64,000 nucleotides of DNA from Cetobacterium sp050033475 (GCF_050033475.1 NZ_CP188319.1:682001-746000), one strand, 5' to 3'. Counted from the stretch's first letter, positions 55,401 through 64,000 are shown. Numbers and translations: made by a program. Notes: generated by a model not told the origin, from the letters alone.

Positions 55401-58400
55401 TCCTGGGGAACAAATAACTTATGAAATGGAGATAGATAATAGAGGAGAGGGTTATGGAGATAATGTAAGTATAAAGGATCTTCTTCAAGATATTCAAAGT
55501 GAAATAGTAGGAGGAAGAGTTGGAAATACTTTTAGTTCTTGGAAAATAAAAAGAACTTTTGTAGGTTTGGGAACTAATGGAAGTCCTACAGTTATGAAAA
55601 ATATATTTGAAAGTCCATTGGGGTTAGATGATATGGGAGATATAGCTCCAGGAAGTACTGTAAAATATGAGATAAGTGCCATAGTATCAGGAGATGTAAT
55701 TGGAGATGTTCAAAATATTGGAAGATTAAATGGGCAACCGATTTTATCTAAAAAATTGACTTTGAAACCTGGAAATCCCTCTGATATTTCAATGAAAAAA
55801 ATTATTGTTGGAAATATGAAAACCTATGAACCGGGACAAGATTTGAATTATTTAATAACTATAAATAATAATTCAGATACAACATTTGTTAATCTACAAT
55901 TGGAAGATATTTTAAGTAAAATAAATACCTTATCAGCAGGTGGAAATGAAAAAAGTGCATTCCAAGGAGGATGGACCATAGATAAAAGGATTACTTCAGG
56001 TATTCCAGAGAACTCCTATGTAGATGGAATAAATAGTAGAGGAGATATAAAGGGTCGAATAGATTTAGGAAGAAATAGTACTTTAGATATTTTAATAGAA
56101 ACCAAGGTATCTCCTGTGGCCATGGGAACAATAACCAACAATGGGAAACTTTATTATAATAATAATTTAATAAAAAATGTTTCAGTTTCTGTGAATTCAG
56201 AGAAAGGTCATGGAGTTCCAGGGGTAGAAGGAAATGAAGACTATATTCCAGGACAGGATTATATATATACAATTTCTTTAAAAAATACAGGAAAAGGATT
56301 TATAAAATCAAGTGCTATAGTTGATAAATTAAATCAAATTAAAGTTAAGGTTGTAGATGACAATGTAGGAATGGACACTACAGAGGAGAATGCTTTTGAT
56401 ATAAATTCTATAAAAATATTAGAAGCTAAAAGTACAGGAAATAACAGTTATTTATATCCCTATGATAATGGGAAAAGTTCCCAATCAGCAGATATTGCTC
56501 CAGGAGAAACTTTAATTATTAAAATTTTAGGAAAAGTTAACCCTAAGGCTGTTGGAAATATCATAAATAATATAGATTTTACAGAGGAAAATGAAACAAT
56601 TTCTAATTCCTTGGAAAAAATAACAAGTTCTAAGGGATATGAGTTACTTTCTAAAAAGACTGTAATTGGATATGATAATGGAAATGATTACAGTGCTGAT
56701 GGTCAATTGGTATATAAAATAGATATAAAAAATAACGGTCAGGGATGGGCTTATAATATTCCTTTTAAGGATGATATTTCAAAGGATTTAGTTGTAGAAA
56801 AAATAGATTTAATTGGAATTTTCTATAAAAATGGTTTTCAATTATCTAATAATGTTCTTGGAAATATTGCTGTCAACCCATTAGGTACAGGGACAATAAT
56901 GATTTATTGTAAAGTAAATCCCCATGTTATAGAAGAAATAACTAACATAGCTCTTGTAGATAATAAAGAAACTAATAAGGTTATTTCTAAACCTATATCA
57001 ACAAATTTTAATTTAGATTTCAAAAGTGAAGAACCAATTTATACCTATGATTTAAATGGAGATATAGGAGAAGTAGTTTATACAGTAACAGTACTAAACA
57101 AAGGTGAAGGAATAGGATATATAGAATTATCTGATGACTTGAAAAATATCCAAGCTGATAGTTCTAAAGGTGAAAAAATGACAGCTTTCAAAAATTGGGA
57201 ATTTTTAGAAGTAAATAAGCCTAAGGGAATAAATGAAATAAAAAATCCAAATAATAATTTAGAAATGAAGGGATACTTAGAACCTAAAGAAACAATAAGT
57301 TTAAAAATAAAATGTAAACTTAATAGTGATGAAAAAGGAGTTCCTGTTTCTGAAATAGATAATACCTTGGTATTGGATTATATAAAAAATGGAGTGGATA
57401 ATTTTATTAAAAAGACAGTTACAGTCAATAGTCCAAGTCCGAAATTAGAGGTTATTAAAACAATAAAAACCTTAGGTACTCTTCCCTATAATAATTCAAG
57501 TAAATATATTCCAGGGGAGGATATAGTTTATGAAATTAATGTAAAAAATCTAGGTGAGGGCTTTGCCTTAGGAAAAGATACTGTTTTAGAGGATAATTTA
57601 GCTTTAGTTTCAGGAGATATATTAGGTGGAGGAAAGGACGCTTTAATAGAAGGTAAGGGAATTTCTGTAACTAATCTAAATAATAACTATTCAGAATTTA
57701 TAAGGAGTAGGGATACCAGTTCTAATAACTATGGAGGGAATATTCTCCTTGCACCAAAGGATTCTATGACCTTTGAAGTCAAAGGAAAAATAAATCCTCT
57801 AGCAGTGGGAGAAATCCCTGGAAATATAGTAACTGTTGGGAAAGAAAGTAGTACTTCGGAGAGTGTAGAACCTCAAGAGGGAACAATTACAAGTACTTGT
57901 ACTGTGGATAAGGAGACATTTTATCCAGGAGATAATTTAACTTATAAAATCACTTTGGAAAATATAGGAAAAGGATATGTAAAAAACTTAAGTCTTCAAG
58001 ATATTCTAGGAGATATAAAAACTGAAAGAGTAGGAGCAGATAAGAAAGCCTTTAAAAACTGGACCATAAATGTAAAAAATCTTTCTAATGGAAAATATTA
58101 TTTAAGGAATAGTTATCCCAATGAAAATATTAATTTATCTGATAGTTTAGATATGGGTCCTGGGGAAAAATTAGAAATAGAAATAATTGGAACTGTTGCA
58201 TCAGGAGTATATGGGGAAATAATTAATAATATATCCATTGGTGGAAAAACAACATCTTTAAAAAGTAAGGCTCTTTTAGGGAAATTATCCTTAAGTGAAA
58301 GAACTTTATTTTCTCAATATGTTCCAGATGGTGAGGTAGTCTATGAAATAACCATTGAAAATAAAGAAAAAGGTGTGGTTCCAGAGGTTAATATAGAGGA

Positions 58401-61400
58401 TAAAATAGGAAATATTCTTTCCTGTGGAGAAAATCATGAAGAGAACTTAGCTTTAGATTCTTGGACTATGGAATCTATAATAGCTGGGAAAGATTTAAAT
58501 GAAACTACAGTGAAAATCCCTTCTGGAGGAAACATTAATATAAGAAATGGATTCATAGGACCTGAAACTACCATAAAGATTAAAATAAATGGAAAGGTCT
58601 CCAAGGGAATTCATGGAGATATTACAAATACCATAAAAGTTCAAGAGGGAATAGGAAACCAACCCTTAATTGAATCAGCTACAGTGGTACCTGCTCCAGG
58701 AAGATTGGAATGTACCTTGAAAGCTCAGGATAAAACCTATATACCTGGAGAAAATATAGAATATACTTTGAAGATAACCAATGAAGGAGTTGGATATTGT
58801 AACAATGTAGAGATAAAAGATGATTTATCCAAAATAGATGGATTGAATATAAGTTCTCTAGAAATTTTAAATAAAAAAATAGGTAAGACTTCAGATATCC
58901 ATGAGGATAAAAGTGATTTGACAAAGGGAATTTTAGACTATATAGGGGATATTGCACCTCAAGAATCTATAGAGATTATTTTTTCAGTGAAAACTACAAT
59001 GGAAGCTAAAAATACCATTGAAAATATTGGAGAAATAATATATTTGAATAATATAATAAATCCTAAGTTTGAGGTTGAAAGTGTTCCAGGAGATTTCTCC
59101 ATTGGATTAACCTGCAATGAGAAAAATTATATTCCTTCTAAGACTGTTACTTATATAGCAACTATTGAAAATAGAGGAAAAGGTTGGCTAGAAGGAATCA
59201 GTGTTCTAGAAAATATTAACCAAATTAAAAGTGAAGTTTTAGGAAATACTCAGGAGAAAATTTTTATAAATCCTATTTGTGCCCATATGGGAACAGTAAA
59301 AAATAATATAAAAATAGAAAAAGTACCTGAGGGATTTAAACTATTTGGAGATATTCCACCTATGACAAAATTAGAATATAGTATAACTGCCATGGTTTCA
59401 AAGGATGCTTTAGGGCCTATAAAAAATAAATTAATTGCCCATGAAAATGGAAAGGAATACTATAGTCCAGAGGTAACTTTAATTCAAAAAATTCCAAAAT
59501 TATCTTTAAATTTAGTTGAAGATAAAAAAAATTATTATCCCAATGAAGATATGACATATACCCTTACTGTGGAAAATAATACAGATTTAAATATAAAAAA
59601 GGTTATTTTAAAGGATGATATAGGTAGTGCTACTGTTTTAACTGGAGAGGGAAAAATGGAGTTAGCCTTTAATCCAGATTGGACCATTGAAAATGACCAA
59701 GGAAAGCCTTTGAATATAAGTGATAGTAATTGTGATATAGAATTTCAAATGAATAGTCATAGTAAAAAAATTTTTAAAATATCTGGAAAGGTTATCTACA
59801 ATGCTGTAGGAAAATTGTTAAATGGAGCAAGAATAATAACAGATATTGAAAATATAAGTAACTTTGTCCAAGCAGACCCTTTACCTCCAGATATAACTAT
59901 TAAAAAAATTGCCTTGGAAAAAAATTACACTCCTAATAAAAATATTCATTATGAAATCCAGGTAAAAAATGGATTAAATGGTGGATATGGAGATAATGTA
60001 AAAATAGAAGATATTTTAAGTGAAATTAAAGCAACAGGAACTAAGGGAATTGAAAATCCTTTTCAATTGGATAGAATAAAAATAAAAGTTTTAAAAAAAG
60101 ATTCTCAAGTAGAAACTTTTTGGAGTGAGCATAGTAATCAATATGATTTAAGAGATACTATTGATATTCCAAGGGGACAAGGGATAACCTATGAAATCCA
60201 AGCTTTTGTAAAAAATAATATAATTGGAAAAATTGAAAATATAGCAAAAGAAGATAAAAATTATTCTAAAGTAGATCTTTATTCAGTAGCTCCGCAATTG
60301 AAATTGGAAGTAGAGCAGGTTGAAAAAAATTATATACCAGGAGAAAACATTAATTATACAATTAAGATTACTAACATAGGAGAAGGAGTAGCCTATGAAG
60401 ATGAAATTTTTAATGACTTACAAGAGATTACTGAAAAAAATATAAGAGGGACAGAGGAAGAGGTTTTAGAAAATTGGACAATAAAAGGACCGGATGGGTT
60501 AGAGTTAAATAAGGAAAATTTAAAGGAAACCTTAACTTTATTACCAGGAGATTCTATTAATTTCCAAGTTCAAGCCCTTGTAAATAAAAATGCTGTAGAA
60601 AATATAGAAATTCCAATTTATTTAAATAAGGGAAAAAAAGATGTTCAACTGAAAAAAGTAAAGTTTATTTCTTCAGAGGGAAATTTAAAACTGACTAAGA
60701 CTGCAGATAAAAAATCCTATGTAGATAGTGATAAGGATATAGTTTATACAATCACAGCTGAAAATATAGGAATGGGAAATCTTAGAGATATTACTATAAA
60801 AGACTTAATAGGAGATTTAAGAGGGAAAAATGGAAATTCCTTATTTAAATCTTGGTCTATTGAAGAGAAAGAAATTGGAGATAGTGCCAATTTCGGAATG
60901 AATATTTTAAATAATGAAAATTTAAATATTAAATGTAATCTAAGATCTCAAGGAAAAAATAAGTTAATATTTAAAATAAAAGGAGAAATAAATAAGGGAT
61001 TAGACGATGATATAACTAATAAGGTTACAGGAATTTATAATAATAAAGAAGTTATAGCTCAAGTTACTACCCATGTAAAAAAAATACCAGACAATAGTGG
61101 AAATCTTACGTTGGTTAAAAGAACATTAACTCCTATAATAAAAGTAGGAGAGTTAGCTTCCTATGAAATTATAGTAGATAATAACAATGAGTCTAGATTT
61201 TTAGATACGAAACTTTTAGACATTGCTCCAAGAGCTTTTAATTATATTAAAGGATCTGGAAAAATTGTATATTATGAACCTCAAGAAAAGGATAAAAAAC
61301 TAAAGGAAATATCAATAGAACCTAAGACAATAGATGGTAATTTGAATTTTGAGCACATATATTTAGAACCTTTTCAAAGGATAAAAATAACCTATACTTT

Positions 61401-62109
61401 AAAGGCTTCCATAGGGGTATCCTTGGGAATTTATGAAAATAGAGCTTATATGGTATTAGGAAATAGAAAAATCTCCAATGAAGGAAAAGCCTATGTAAAA
61501 ATAATTCCAGATTCTCTATTAAATAAAGGAACCATCATAGGAAAAGTATATGAAGATTTAAATAAAAATTCCTATCAAGATGACCCAACTATAAAACATT
61601 TAAATATTATAGTTGATGGGAAAAGTATTAACTTAGGGAAAATTTATGGAATTTCAAAGTATAGAAATTATGGAAAAAATGAAAAGATTTATAGATTTTA
61701 TAAAAATGACTCTAATTATTCTAAGATAGAAATAACTTGTGAGGATATGAAAAAAATAAAGGAATTAAAAATTACTAAAAATATTTATTGGGATTCGAAT
61801 AAGAAATCTTATTTACATGAAATTATAATTGAGAATGTTGGATATTATGAAGATGGAATTCCAGGAGTTAAGGTTTTATCCCCTAGGGGTGAAGTAGCAG
61901 TTACTGATGAATATGGTAGATATCATTTACCTCAAGAATGGATATATAATTCTAAGGGAGAGAATTATTCTGTAAAAGTAGATATAGAATCTCTACCTAA
62001 AAATATGAAAGTATTGGGAGAAAATCCTAAGGTAAAAAGAATAACTCCACAGGGATTAGTAAAATTTAATTTCCCTATAATTGATGAGGGAGGCAAATAT
62101 AGTGAATAG
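49498..62109 (+). CDS. giant exported DUF11-repeat protein (4203 residues)
   Basis: A signal peptide (residues 1-21, ending SLSFG) is followed by about 29 tandem modules of roughly 135-150 residues, running to about residue 3990. Each has the DUF11 pattern: a lysine-bearing strand, Y-x-PGE-x-I-x-Y-x-I, a short N-x-G turn, a D-x-L/I stretch, a W-x-I or W-T-I strand, then an Ala-Pro-Gly or Pro-Gly motif with I-x-Y-x-I-x-G, as in DIAPGDTLIYKI. Modules are diverged, not identical copies. Near the end, GKVYEDLNKNSYQDD (from residue 4011) and GIPGVKVLSPRGEVAVTDEYGRYHLP (from residue 4120) look like the two halves of an SdrB-type domain. No LPXTG motif or translocator barrel is present. The next gene overlaps the stop. 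Probably a long surface fibre; function unknown. Confidence 0.85.
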   Translation: MEKRHCVILILFLFIFSLSFGNIRGITNGINFRITKILPEGDYYDNGGEILYRITLLNEGNVPIEGTLSVEGVDAKGNIENIFQNNSLTINEKQTNKLENIILEPEVERNFLAKGIIGENIDFPIGLEGNFTDNKGNNIQCKSLTLERIKYNILGTLKVNEDDYIPGEKIEYTISLKNRGLETIKNISLEDILNRDEIFEKTTITGIKNGEGTSLGNYSSEGNLNVTGGILGPLGKITYIIEGTIKNTYRGPIKNEFSYTIRGEKNTIQGKTLNIPQYEYKLNVAPMKSTYSPGKFIEYSLNITNISKTVPLRELEVDLGLDRVRTMDPMNKLIKAFPMEDGSGSIINIPIIKPGQSREIRRFIEVNKNAVGSINIEAKVQEKNLNSKLAPRALYVSKPGKLKNELFITTGDSYYPKDTLGYRIVLTNDGQGILTEGTLVEKLKEMSSTLANSGIGNSSVDIEGNPLESWKISISTSGLNSSYLLKNGGEFENCDLNDKDIVIYPGQNIVYTIFAQTKKTAIGNIILNPIVNGIEMPSQTIKPMEFSKEIVISKYSENTEYGPGDSIEYLIEVKNNSGKSFGNNIPVKDILSKILGENYLGKESSAFKSWILYIKMVDGSGSEPSDFQYGVTSTEDLNLSPDVGPSSSIVYRLVCVVNDDIVGPIKDNVSSGMGDTVEESGTPIKMYPPKLKVIKEVNSTEYVPGQSLTYTINVENYGEGIGSNIGILDDLNNIKGENIFSQEDKAYSKWSIVGNTYSIKGGGANPISNCGLPKEGTDENLDVKGTLFPGDGIQYIIKAEINPLMKGKIINSVRVNNQLISDKGAVSKDAYVTWHGEVSPGTYPVENNQIIYTVVVRNDPKGGFATGVPIKDEVSKIEGELLRDKSRAKVFKSWTVNVETEGIGSKVQGTFENNKDISGTMDIAPGGYIKLTITGTVDNNSSGDHILYGEFTNSVLVKGTEKNFTVWPKKPILRLSKAVDKKYYDSQNPTEVTYEVTVENVGDGYLNNGVLTDNMGNILDEKTGKLAFEDINMIIKSVENSQRGSYVYEPFNENGNLKGTLDIAPHSKIVFQMKGKTKKNIGGLLINKAQVEGDGNYLTASATIDEKKLENRAVYINKYAENPTMTPGENYVYYVDVVNNSKEELKNIQLIDDLNLLKGTLANNGKTLGDISNGNVFIPGTEKITRVGGNFTRTRSGDINLQPWEKIKYKVEGIVEPKILPKNITNIARIISEVNGSTREIASASVTNDIYGGGPIISEIVKVNGVQQGILGKYTPGDEIEYIYKITGGGKGYTNNYKINNNIENIKSTILDGVTRKNIFGNKWFIEYDSSQIKNSGTIVNVSASNNSNISGEADIAPGDTLIYKIKGIIGKDISGNIEIGGSTLEPYRCNLNISKTVTDIAYSPGKTIGYILKIKNNSRGNGVNIPIIDDLSSIKVKGINGDMIEAFDKITKLDTKIATEGVISEINSNWQENKIVSGKISIPVGGEIEYLLEAQVNSQAVGQITNILQVGTDKTSAGISSARDRLEIVSSVISYEFSDGSPMKIFKYSPGGYVNYRVIFTNKGQGSIDDCSFQDNLMDIKGLSWTGELINVFDSVSITITNEQKENIINKNNSGNIDSILDIKPGGKIIYDIRAKINKNLVGAFNNYFSVNGVRRDFENSVMAPSIIKVKKSIEGNIENYVPGQGITYNITLTNEGYGTDYGKSFQDLIKYINTEISGPSEFQGNPFEKWSVELPEISSNKISNLNGLSIGPNENIDTSKVVVGPLENLTFKVLGTISGKAIGNISNSAIYNGETSTVTVKPEPGELIMSNRIVRLNGEAYKGQKYAPGDKVEYLITIENVGKGFLKNLSINDNFRDVSGKKAGNENKSSVLKNINIVYSNSNENSTIVGDVTNGVISQRADIAPGDKIIYKVTGEIANDAIGIIGSNLLRVDSKSLNSETIVPKESMLIGSKSILSKSSSGNYYIPGEQITYEMEIDNRGEGYGDNVSIKDLLQDIQSEIVGGRVGNTFSSWKIKRTFVGLGTNGSPTVMKNIFESPLGLDDMGDIAPGSTVKYEISAIVSGDVIGDVQNIGRLNGQPILSKKLTLKPGNPSDISMKKIIVGNMKTYEPGQDLNYLITINNNSDTTFVNLQLEDILSKINTLSAGGNEKSAFQGGWTIDKRITSGIPENSYVDGINSRGDIKGRIDLGRNSTLDILIETKVSPVAMGTITNNGKLYYNNNLIKNVSVSVNSEKGHGVPGVEGNEDYIPGQDYIYTISLKNTGKGFIKSSAIVDKLNQIKVKVVDDNVGMDTTEENAFDINSIKILEAKSTGNNSYLYPYDNGKSSQSADIAPGETLIIKILGKVNPKAVGNIINNIDFTEENETISNSLEKITSSKGYELLSKKTVIGYDNGNDYSADGQLVYKIDIKNNGQGWAYNIPFKDDISKDLVVEKIDLIGIFYKNGFQLSNNVLGNIAVNPLGTGTIMIYCKVNPHVIEEITNIALVDNKETNKVISKPISTNFNLDFKSEEPIYTYDLNGDIGEVVYTVTVLNKGEGIGYIELSDDLKNIQADSSKGEKMTAFKNWEFLEVNKPKGINEIKNPNNNLEMKGYLEPKETISLKIKCKLNSDEKGVPVSEIDNTLVLDYIKNGVDNFIKKTVTVNSPSPKLEVIKTIKTLGTLPYNNSSKYIPGEDIVYEINVKNLGEGFALGKDTVLEDNLALVSGDILGGGKDALIEGKGISVTNLNNNYSEFIRSRDTSSNNYGGNILLAPKDSMTFEVKGKINPLAVGEIPGNIVTVGKESSTSESVEPQEGTITSTCTVDKETFYPGDNLTYKITLENIGKGYVKNLSLQDILGDIKTERVGADKKAFKNWTINVKNLSNGKYYLRNSYPNENINLSDSLDMGPGEKLEIEIIGTVASGVYGEIINNISIGGKTTSLKSKALLGKLSLSERTLFSQYVPDGEVVYEITIENKEKGVVPEVNIEDKIGNILSCGENHEENLALDSWTMESIIAGKDLNETTVKIPSGGNINIRNGFIGPETTIKIKINGKVSKGIHGDITNTIKVQEGIGNQPLIESATVVPAPGRLECTLKAQDKTYIPGENIEYTLKITNEGVGYCNNVEIKDDLSKIDGLNISSLEILNKKIGKTSDIHEDKSDLTKGILDYIGDIAPQESIEIIFSVKTTMEAKNTIENIGEIIYLNNIINPKFEVESVPGDFSIGLTCNEKNYIPSKTVTYIATIENRGKGWLEGISVLENINQIKSEVLGNTQEKIFINPICAHMGTVKNNIKIEKVPEGFKLFGDIPPMTKLEYSITAMVSKDALGPIKNKLIAHENGKEYYSPEVTLIQKIPKLSLNLVEDKKNYYPNEDMTYTLTVENNTDLNIKKVILKDDIGSATVLTGEGKMELAFNPDWTIENDQGKPLNISDSNCDIEFQMNSHSKKIFKISGKVIYNAVGKLLNGARIITDIENISNFVQADPLPPDITIKKIALEKNYTPNKNIHYEIQVKNGLNGGYGDNVKIEDILSEIKATGTKGIENPFQLDRIKIKVLKKDSQVETFWSEHSNQYDLRDTIDIPRGQGITYEIQAFVKNNIIGKIENIAKEDKNYSKVDLYSVAPQLKLEVEQVEKNYIPGENINYTIKITNIGEGVAYEDEIFNDLQEITEKNIRGTEEEVLENWTIKGPDGLELNKENLKETLTLLPGDSINFQVQALVNKNAVENIEIPIYLNKGKKDVQLKKVKFISSEGNLKLTKTADKKSYVDSDKDIVYTITAENIGMGNLRDITIKDLIGDLRGKNGNSLFKSWSIEEKEIGDSANFGMNILNNENLNIKCNLRSQGKNKLIFKIKGEINKGLDDDITNKVTGIYNNKEVIAQVTTHVKKIPDNSGNLTLVKRTLTPIIKVGELASYEIIVDNNNESRFLDTKLLDIAPRAFNYIKGSGKIVYYEPQEKDKKLKEISIEPKTIDGNLNFEHIYLEPFQRIKITYTLKASIGVSLGIYENRAYMVLGNRKISNEGKAYVKIIPDSLLNKGTIIGKVYEDLNKNSYQDDPTIKHLNIIVDGKSINLGKIYGISKYRNYGKNEKIYRFYKNDSNYSKIEITCEDMKKIKELKITKNIYWDSNKKSYLHEIIIENVGYYEDGIPGVKVLSPRGEVAVTDEYGRYHLPQEWIYNSKGENYSVKVDIESLPKNMKVLGENPKVKRITPQGLVKFNFPIIDEGGKYSE

Positions 62110-64000
62110 AACTACTGAGTTTGTACTGACATATATATTAATGGGCTCCTTAACCTTTGGGAATACTAAGGGACTTAAATTGATAAAAAGTGAAACCTTT
62201 GGAAATAATGAAAAAATTGAAAAAAATCAAGATACAACAAGAATATATTTTCCTCAGGGAGCTCTTTGGGTTATAAAAGATGAAGAAAAAGAAAGTAAAA
62301 AATTAGATATTTCTTTACCAGATAAATTAGAAACAGAGCAGGGGATTTTATCCCCTGTGAATATTTCTGTTAGTAGTAATTATGGACTTTTAATAAAAAG
62401 ATATGAATTATATATATATGATAGTAAAAATCTGAAAGTTCCATTGGATATTCTGAAGGGTAAAAATCTTTCCAATGACATGTCAATAGAATGGAAGTCT
62501 AGTAAAAAGTTTTATAGTGGAGAACAATTGTTATTTAAATTGAGAGTTTACGATAAGAATAATAATTGGGATGAAACCTCCCTGGCCTTAGTGGATATTT
62601 TAGAGAATACAGAGGATTTACAGATAACAGAAAATACTACTAATGAAGGACGATTGAAAATCGAGAATATTTTAATAGATAGAGAAATGGGAATAATAAA
62701 AGGACAGGGCCTAGATGGAATAGAAAGTATTTCTATAGAGTCTAGTAATTATAGTGTAGATTCTAGGGGAGAAATTGAAGTAAAAGAATATTTTCCCTTG
62801 GGAAAAACTATTCTTCCTATAAAAATTATCTATAAAAATGGAAAAGAAGAAAATCGTCAATTGACAGTGGATTTAAAAAATAATTATTATTTTGGTACTG
62901 GAATGGCTGATTTTTATTTAGGAAAAAATTATATAAGTGGTAATTCAGAGGTTTTAAATGTGAAAAATCCCTATGGAGCTCAAGAGTATAATAATAATAT
63001 TTATAATGAAGGTAGAATAACTTACTTTGGAAAGGGACGCTATGGAAATAAATTATATTTTAAGGGAGCTATAGATACAAAGAGCAATAGTACAAATCAA
63101 CTTTTTAAAAATATTTTACAAGGAAATAAAGAGGATATTTTTGAAAGGGTCGAGGATGAAGATTTTGATACTTATCCAACCTATGGAGATAGAAGTTATA
63201 TAAAAAAAGAAGTAAATACAAAGGGAAAAATTTATTTAGATGTAAACTATAAAAAATCTAAAGGATATTGGGGAAATTATAAGGAAAAAATCTCTGAAAA
63301 AAAATTTATAGATTACAATAGAAATCTCTATGGAGCCCAAGGAACATATAAATCACAAAAGTTAACTTCTCGAGGAGAGGAGAGAGTTAAAATTCAAGGT
63401 TTTGGTTCTCAATTGGATACTTTATACAGCCATGAGAAGTTTTTAGGAACAGGTGGTTCTCTTTATTTTTTAAAGAATAGGGATATATTAAATGAATCCT
63501 TAGTTGCTAAAATAGCTATTATAGATAAAAATAGTGGTCTTATTAAAGAAACCAAGGAATTAGAAAAGGGAAGAGATTATTCCTTGGATGGATATTCAGG
63601 AAGAATCATTTTAAATAAACCCTTGGGACCAATAAGCAATAAATCTTCTGAGGAAATAATAGAAGATAATCCAGGAGGGAAATATTATAATTATTTAATT
63701 GTGGATTATCAATATTATCCTGAAAGTGGTTTAGACCTTAAAAATACAACTAAGGGTGGCCAGGGAGAACTTTGGGCTACAGATAATATAAAACTTGGGG
63801 GAACATATATAGAAGATGAAAAAGATGGAAAATCTTATGAACTTAAGGGAACAGATATAACCTATAGATATGGAGAGGACTCATATTTAAAAGGAGAATA
63901 CGAGGAATCAATAGGTGCTAATAGTGGAAAAAGTTATATATCTGAAGATGGAGGTTTAAAGTTTAGAAATATATCCTATGATGAAAAATCTCAAAGAGGA
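62102..64000 (+). CDS. exported protein, probable outer-membrane partner of the DUF11 giant (partial, runs off the window)
   Basis: The open frame continues to the last base, giving 633 residues so far. I chose the GTG at 62102: it has GGGAGG 8 bases ahead, overlaps the giant gene's stop, and gives a signal peptide (residues 1-21, ending SLTFGN). A later ATG at 62141 would lose the signal. The N-terminal part has Ig-like strands. From about residue 280 alternating aromatic strands appear (YYFGTGMADFYLGKNY, FGKGRYGNKLYFKG). Near residue 469 there is a stretch IAIIDKNSGLIKETKELEKG followed by RDYSLDGYSGRIILNKPLG, a pattern that I associate with large outer-membrane barrels. It probably anchors or exports the giant protein (inference). 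Confidence 0.75.
   Translation, partial: MNRTTEFVLTYILMGSLTFGNTKGLKLIKSETFGNNEKIEKNQDTTRIYFPQGALWVIKDEEKESKKLDISLPDKLETEQGILSPVNISVSSNYGLLIKRYELYIYDSKNLKVPLDILKGKNLSNDMSIEWKSSKKFYSGEQLLFKLRVYDKNNNWDETSLALVDILENTEDLQITENTTNEGRLKIENILIDREMGIIKGQGLDGIESISIESSNYSVDSRGEIEVKEYFPLGKTILPIKIIYKNGKEENRQLTVDLKNNYYFGTGMADFYLGKNYISGNSEVLNVKNPYGAQEYNNNIYNEGRITYFGKGRYGNKLYFKGAIDTKSNSTNQLFKNILQGNKEDIFERVEDEDFDTYPTYGDRSYIKKEVNTKGKIYLDVNYKKSKGYWGNYKEKISEKKFIDYNRNLYGAQGTYKSQKLTSRGEERVKIQGFGSQLDTLYSHEKFLGTGGSLYFLKNRDILNESLVAKIAIIDKNSGLIKETKELEKGRDYSLDGYSGRIILNKPLGPISNKSSEEIIEDNPGGKYYNYLIVDYQYYPESGLDLKNTTKGGQGELWATDNIKLGGTYIEDEKDGKSYELKGTDITYRYGEDSYLKGEYEESIGANSGKSYISEDGGLKFRNISYDEKSQRG

Noticed and set aside
61990..62109. 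Sortase-type anchor or autotransporter barrel at the end of the giant protein
   Set aside because: The C-terminus ends in GGKYSE with no LPXTG, no hydrophobic helix, and no aromatic barrel end.
1..64000. tRNA/rRNA genes, CRISPR arrays, insertion sequences, phage genes
   Set aside because: None were recognised by eye; no evenly spaced direct repeats and no transposase or integrase motifs in any frame.

Overview
The window is low-GC DNA from a Gram-negative anaerobe, most likely a member of the Fusobacteriota (Fusobacterium/Cetobacterium type). Three things support this. Two proteins are type V autotransporters ending in an aromatic beta-barrel C-terminus. There are lipoproteins and a class C (e(P4)-like) acid phosphatase lipoprotein. 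Codon use is very AT-rich, with Gram-positive-like Shine-Dalgarno sites. The genus is inferred from overall character, not from a marker gene. No tRNA, rRNA, CRISPR array or insertion sequence was seen.

Region 1 (1-6.1 kb) is the end of a surface-polysaccharide locus. It holds the 3' end of a membrane protein, a complete UDP-L-FucNAc set (fnlA-fnlB-fnlC), and three of the four dTDP-L-rhamnose genes (rmlA-rmlC-rmlB). The fourth, rmlD, lies 11.7 kb away, behind the peptide-transport operon.

Region 2 (6.2-23.4 kb) covers surface and peptide functions. It contains a GDSL-esterase/beta-helix autotransporter, a POT peptide permease on the minus strand, a short AraC-type regulator, the complete oligopeptide ABC operon oppABCDF, rmlD, the acid phosphatase (minus), a longer paralogous AraC regulator (minus), and a divergent second autotransporter.

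Region 3 (23.4-44.3 kb) is a molybdenum and purine-catabolism island. It starts with modA-modB-moaA and an NtrC-like regulator without a GAFTGA loop. The catabolic run follows: dpaL (ygeX), ygeY, an N-acyl-D-amino-acid deacylase, ssnA, an AzgA-type purine permease, guanine deaminase, a PreA-like flavo/iron-sulfur enzyme, a ygfM-like FAD subunit, xdhD, a UacT/XanP-type permease, hyuA (ygeZ) and a molybdopterin-binding protein. It resembles the anaerobic purine/urate degradation gene sets of gut bacteria. However, ygeW and ygfK are absent from it, while a PreA-like enzyme and a D-aminoacylase are present.

Region 4 (44.3-49.4 kb) has a YfcC-family carrier and a PepV-like M20 dipeptidase (minus), a Bax-type glucosaminidase behind a possible attenuator, a Dps protein (minus), a structured intergenic region, and a 59-residue lipoprotein.

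Region 5 (49.5-64 kb) is a giant secreted protein of 4203 residues built from about 29 DUF11-type modules. It is translationally coupled to a second exported protein that runs off the window and looks like an outer-membrane partner. This pair is the least explained system in the window.
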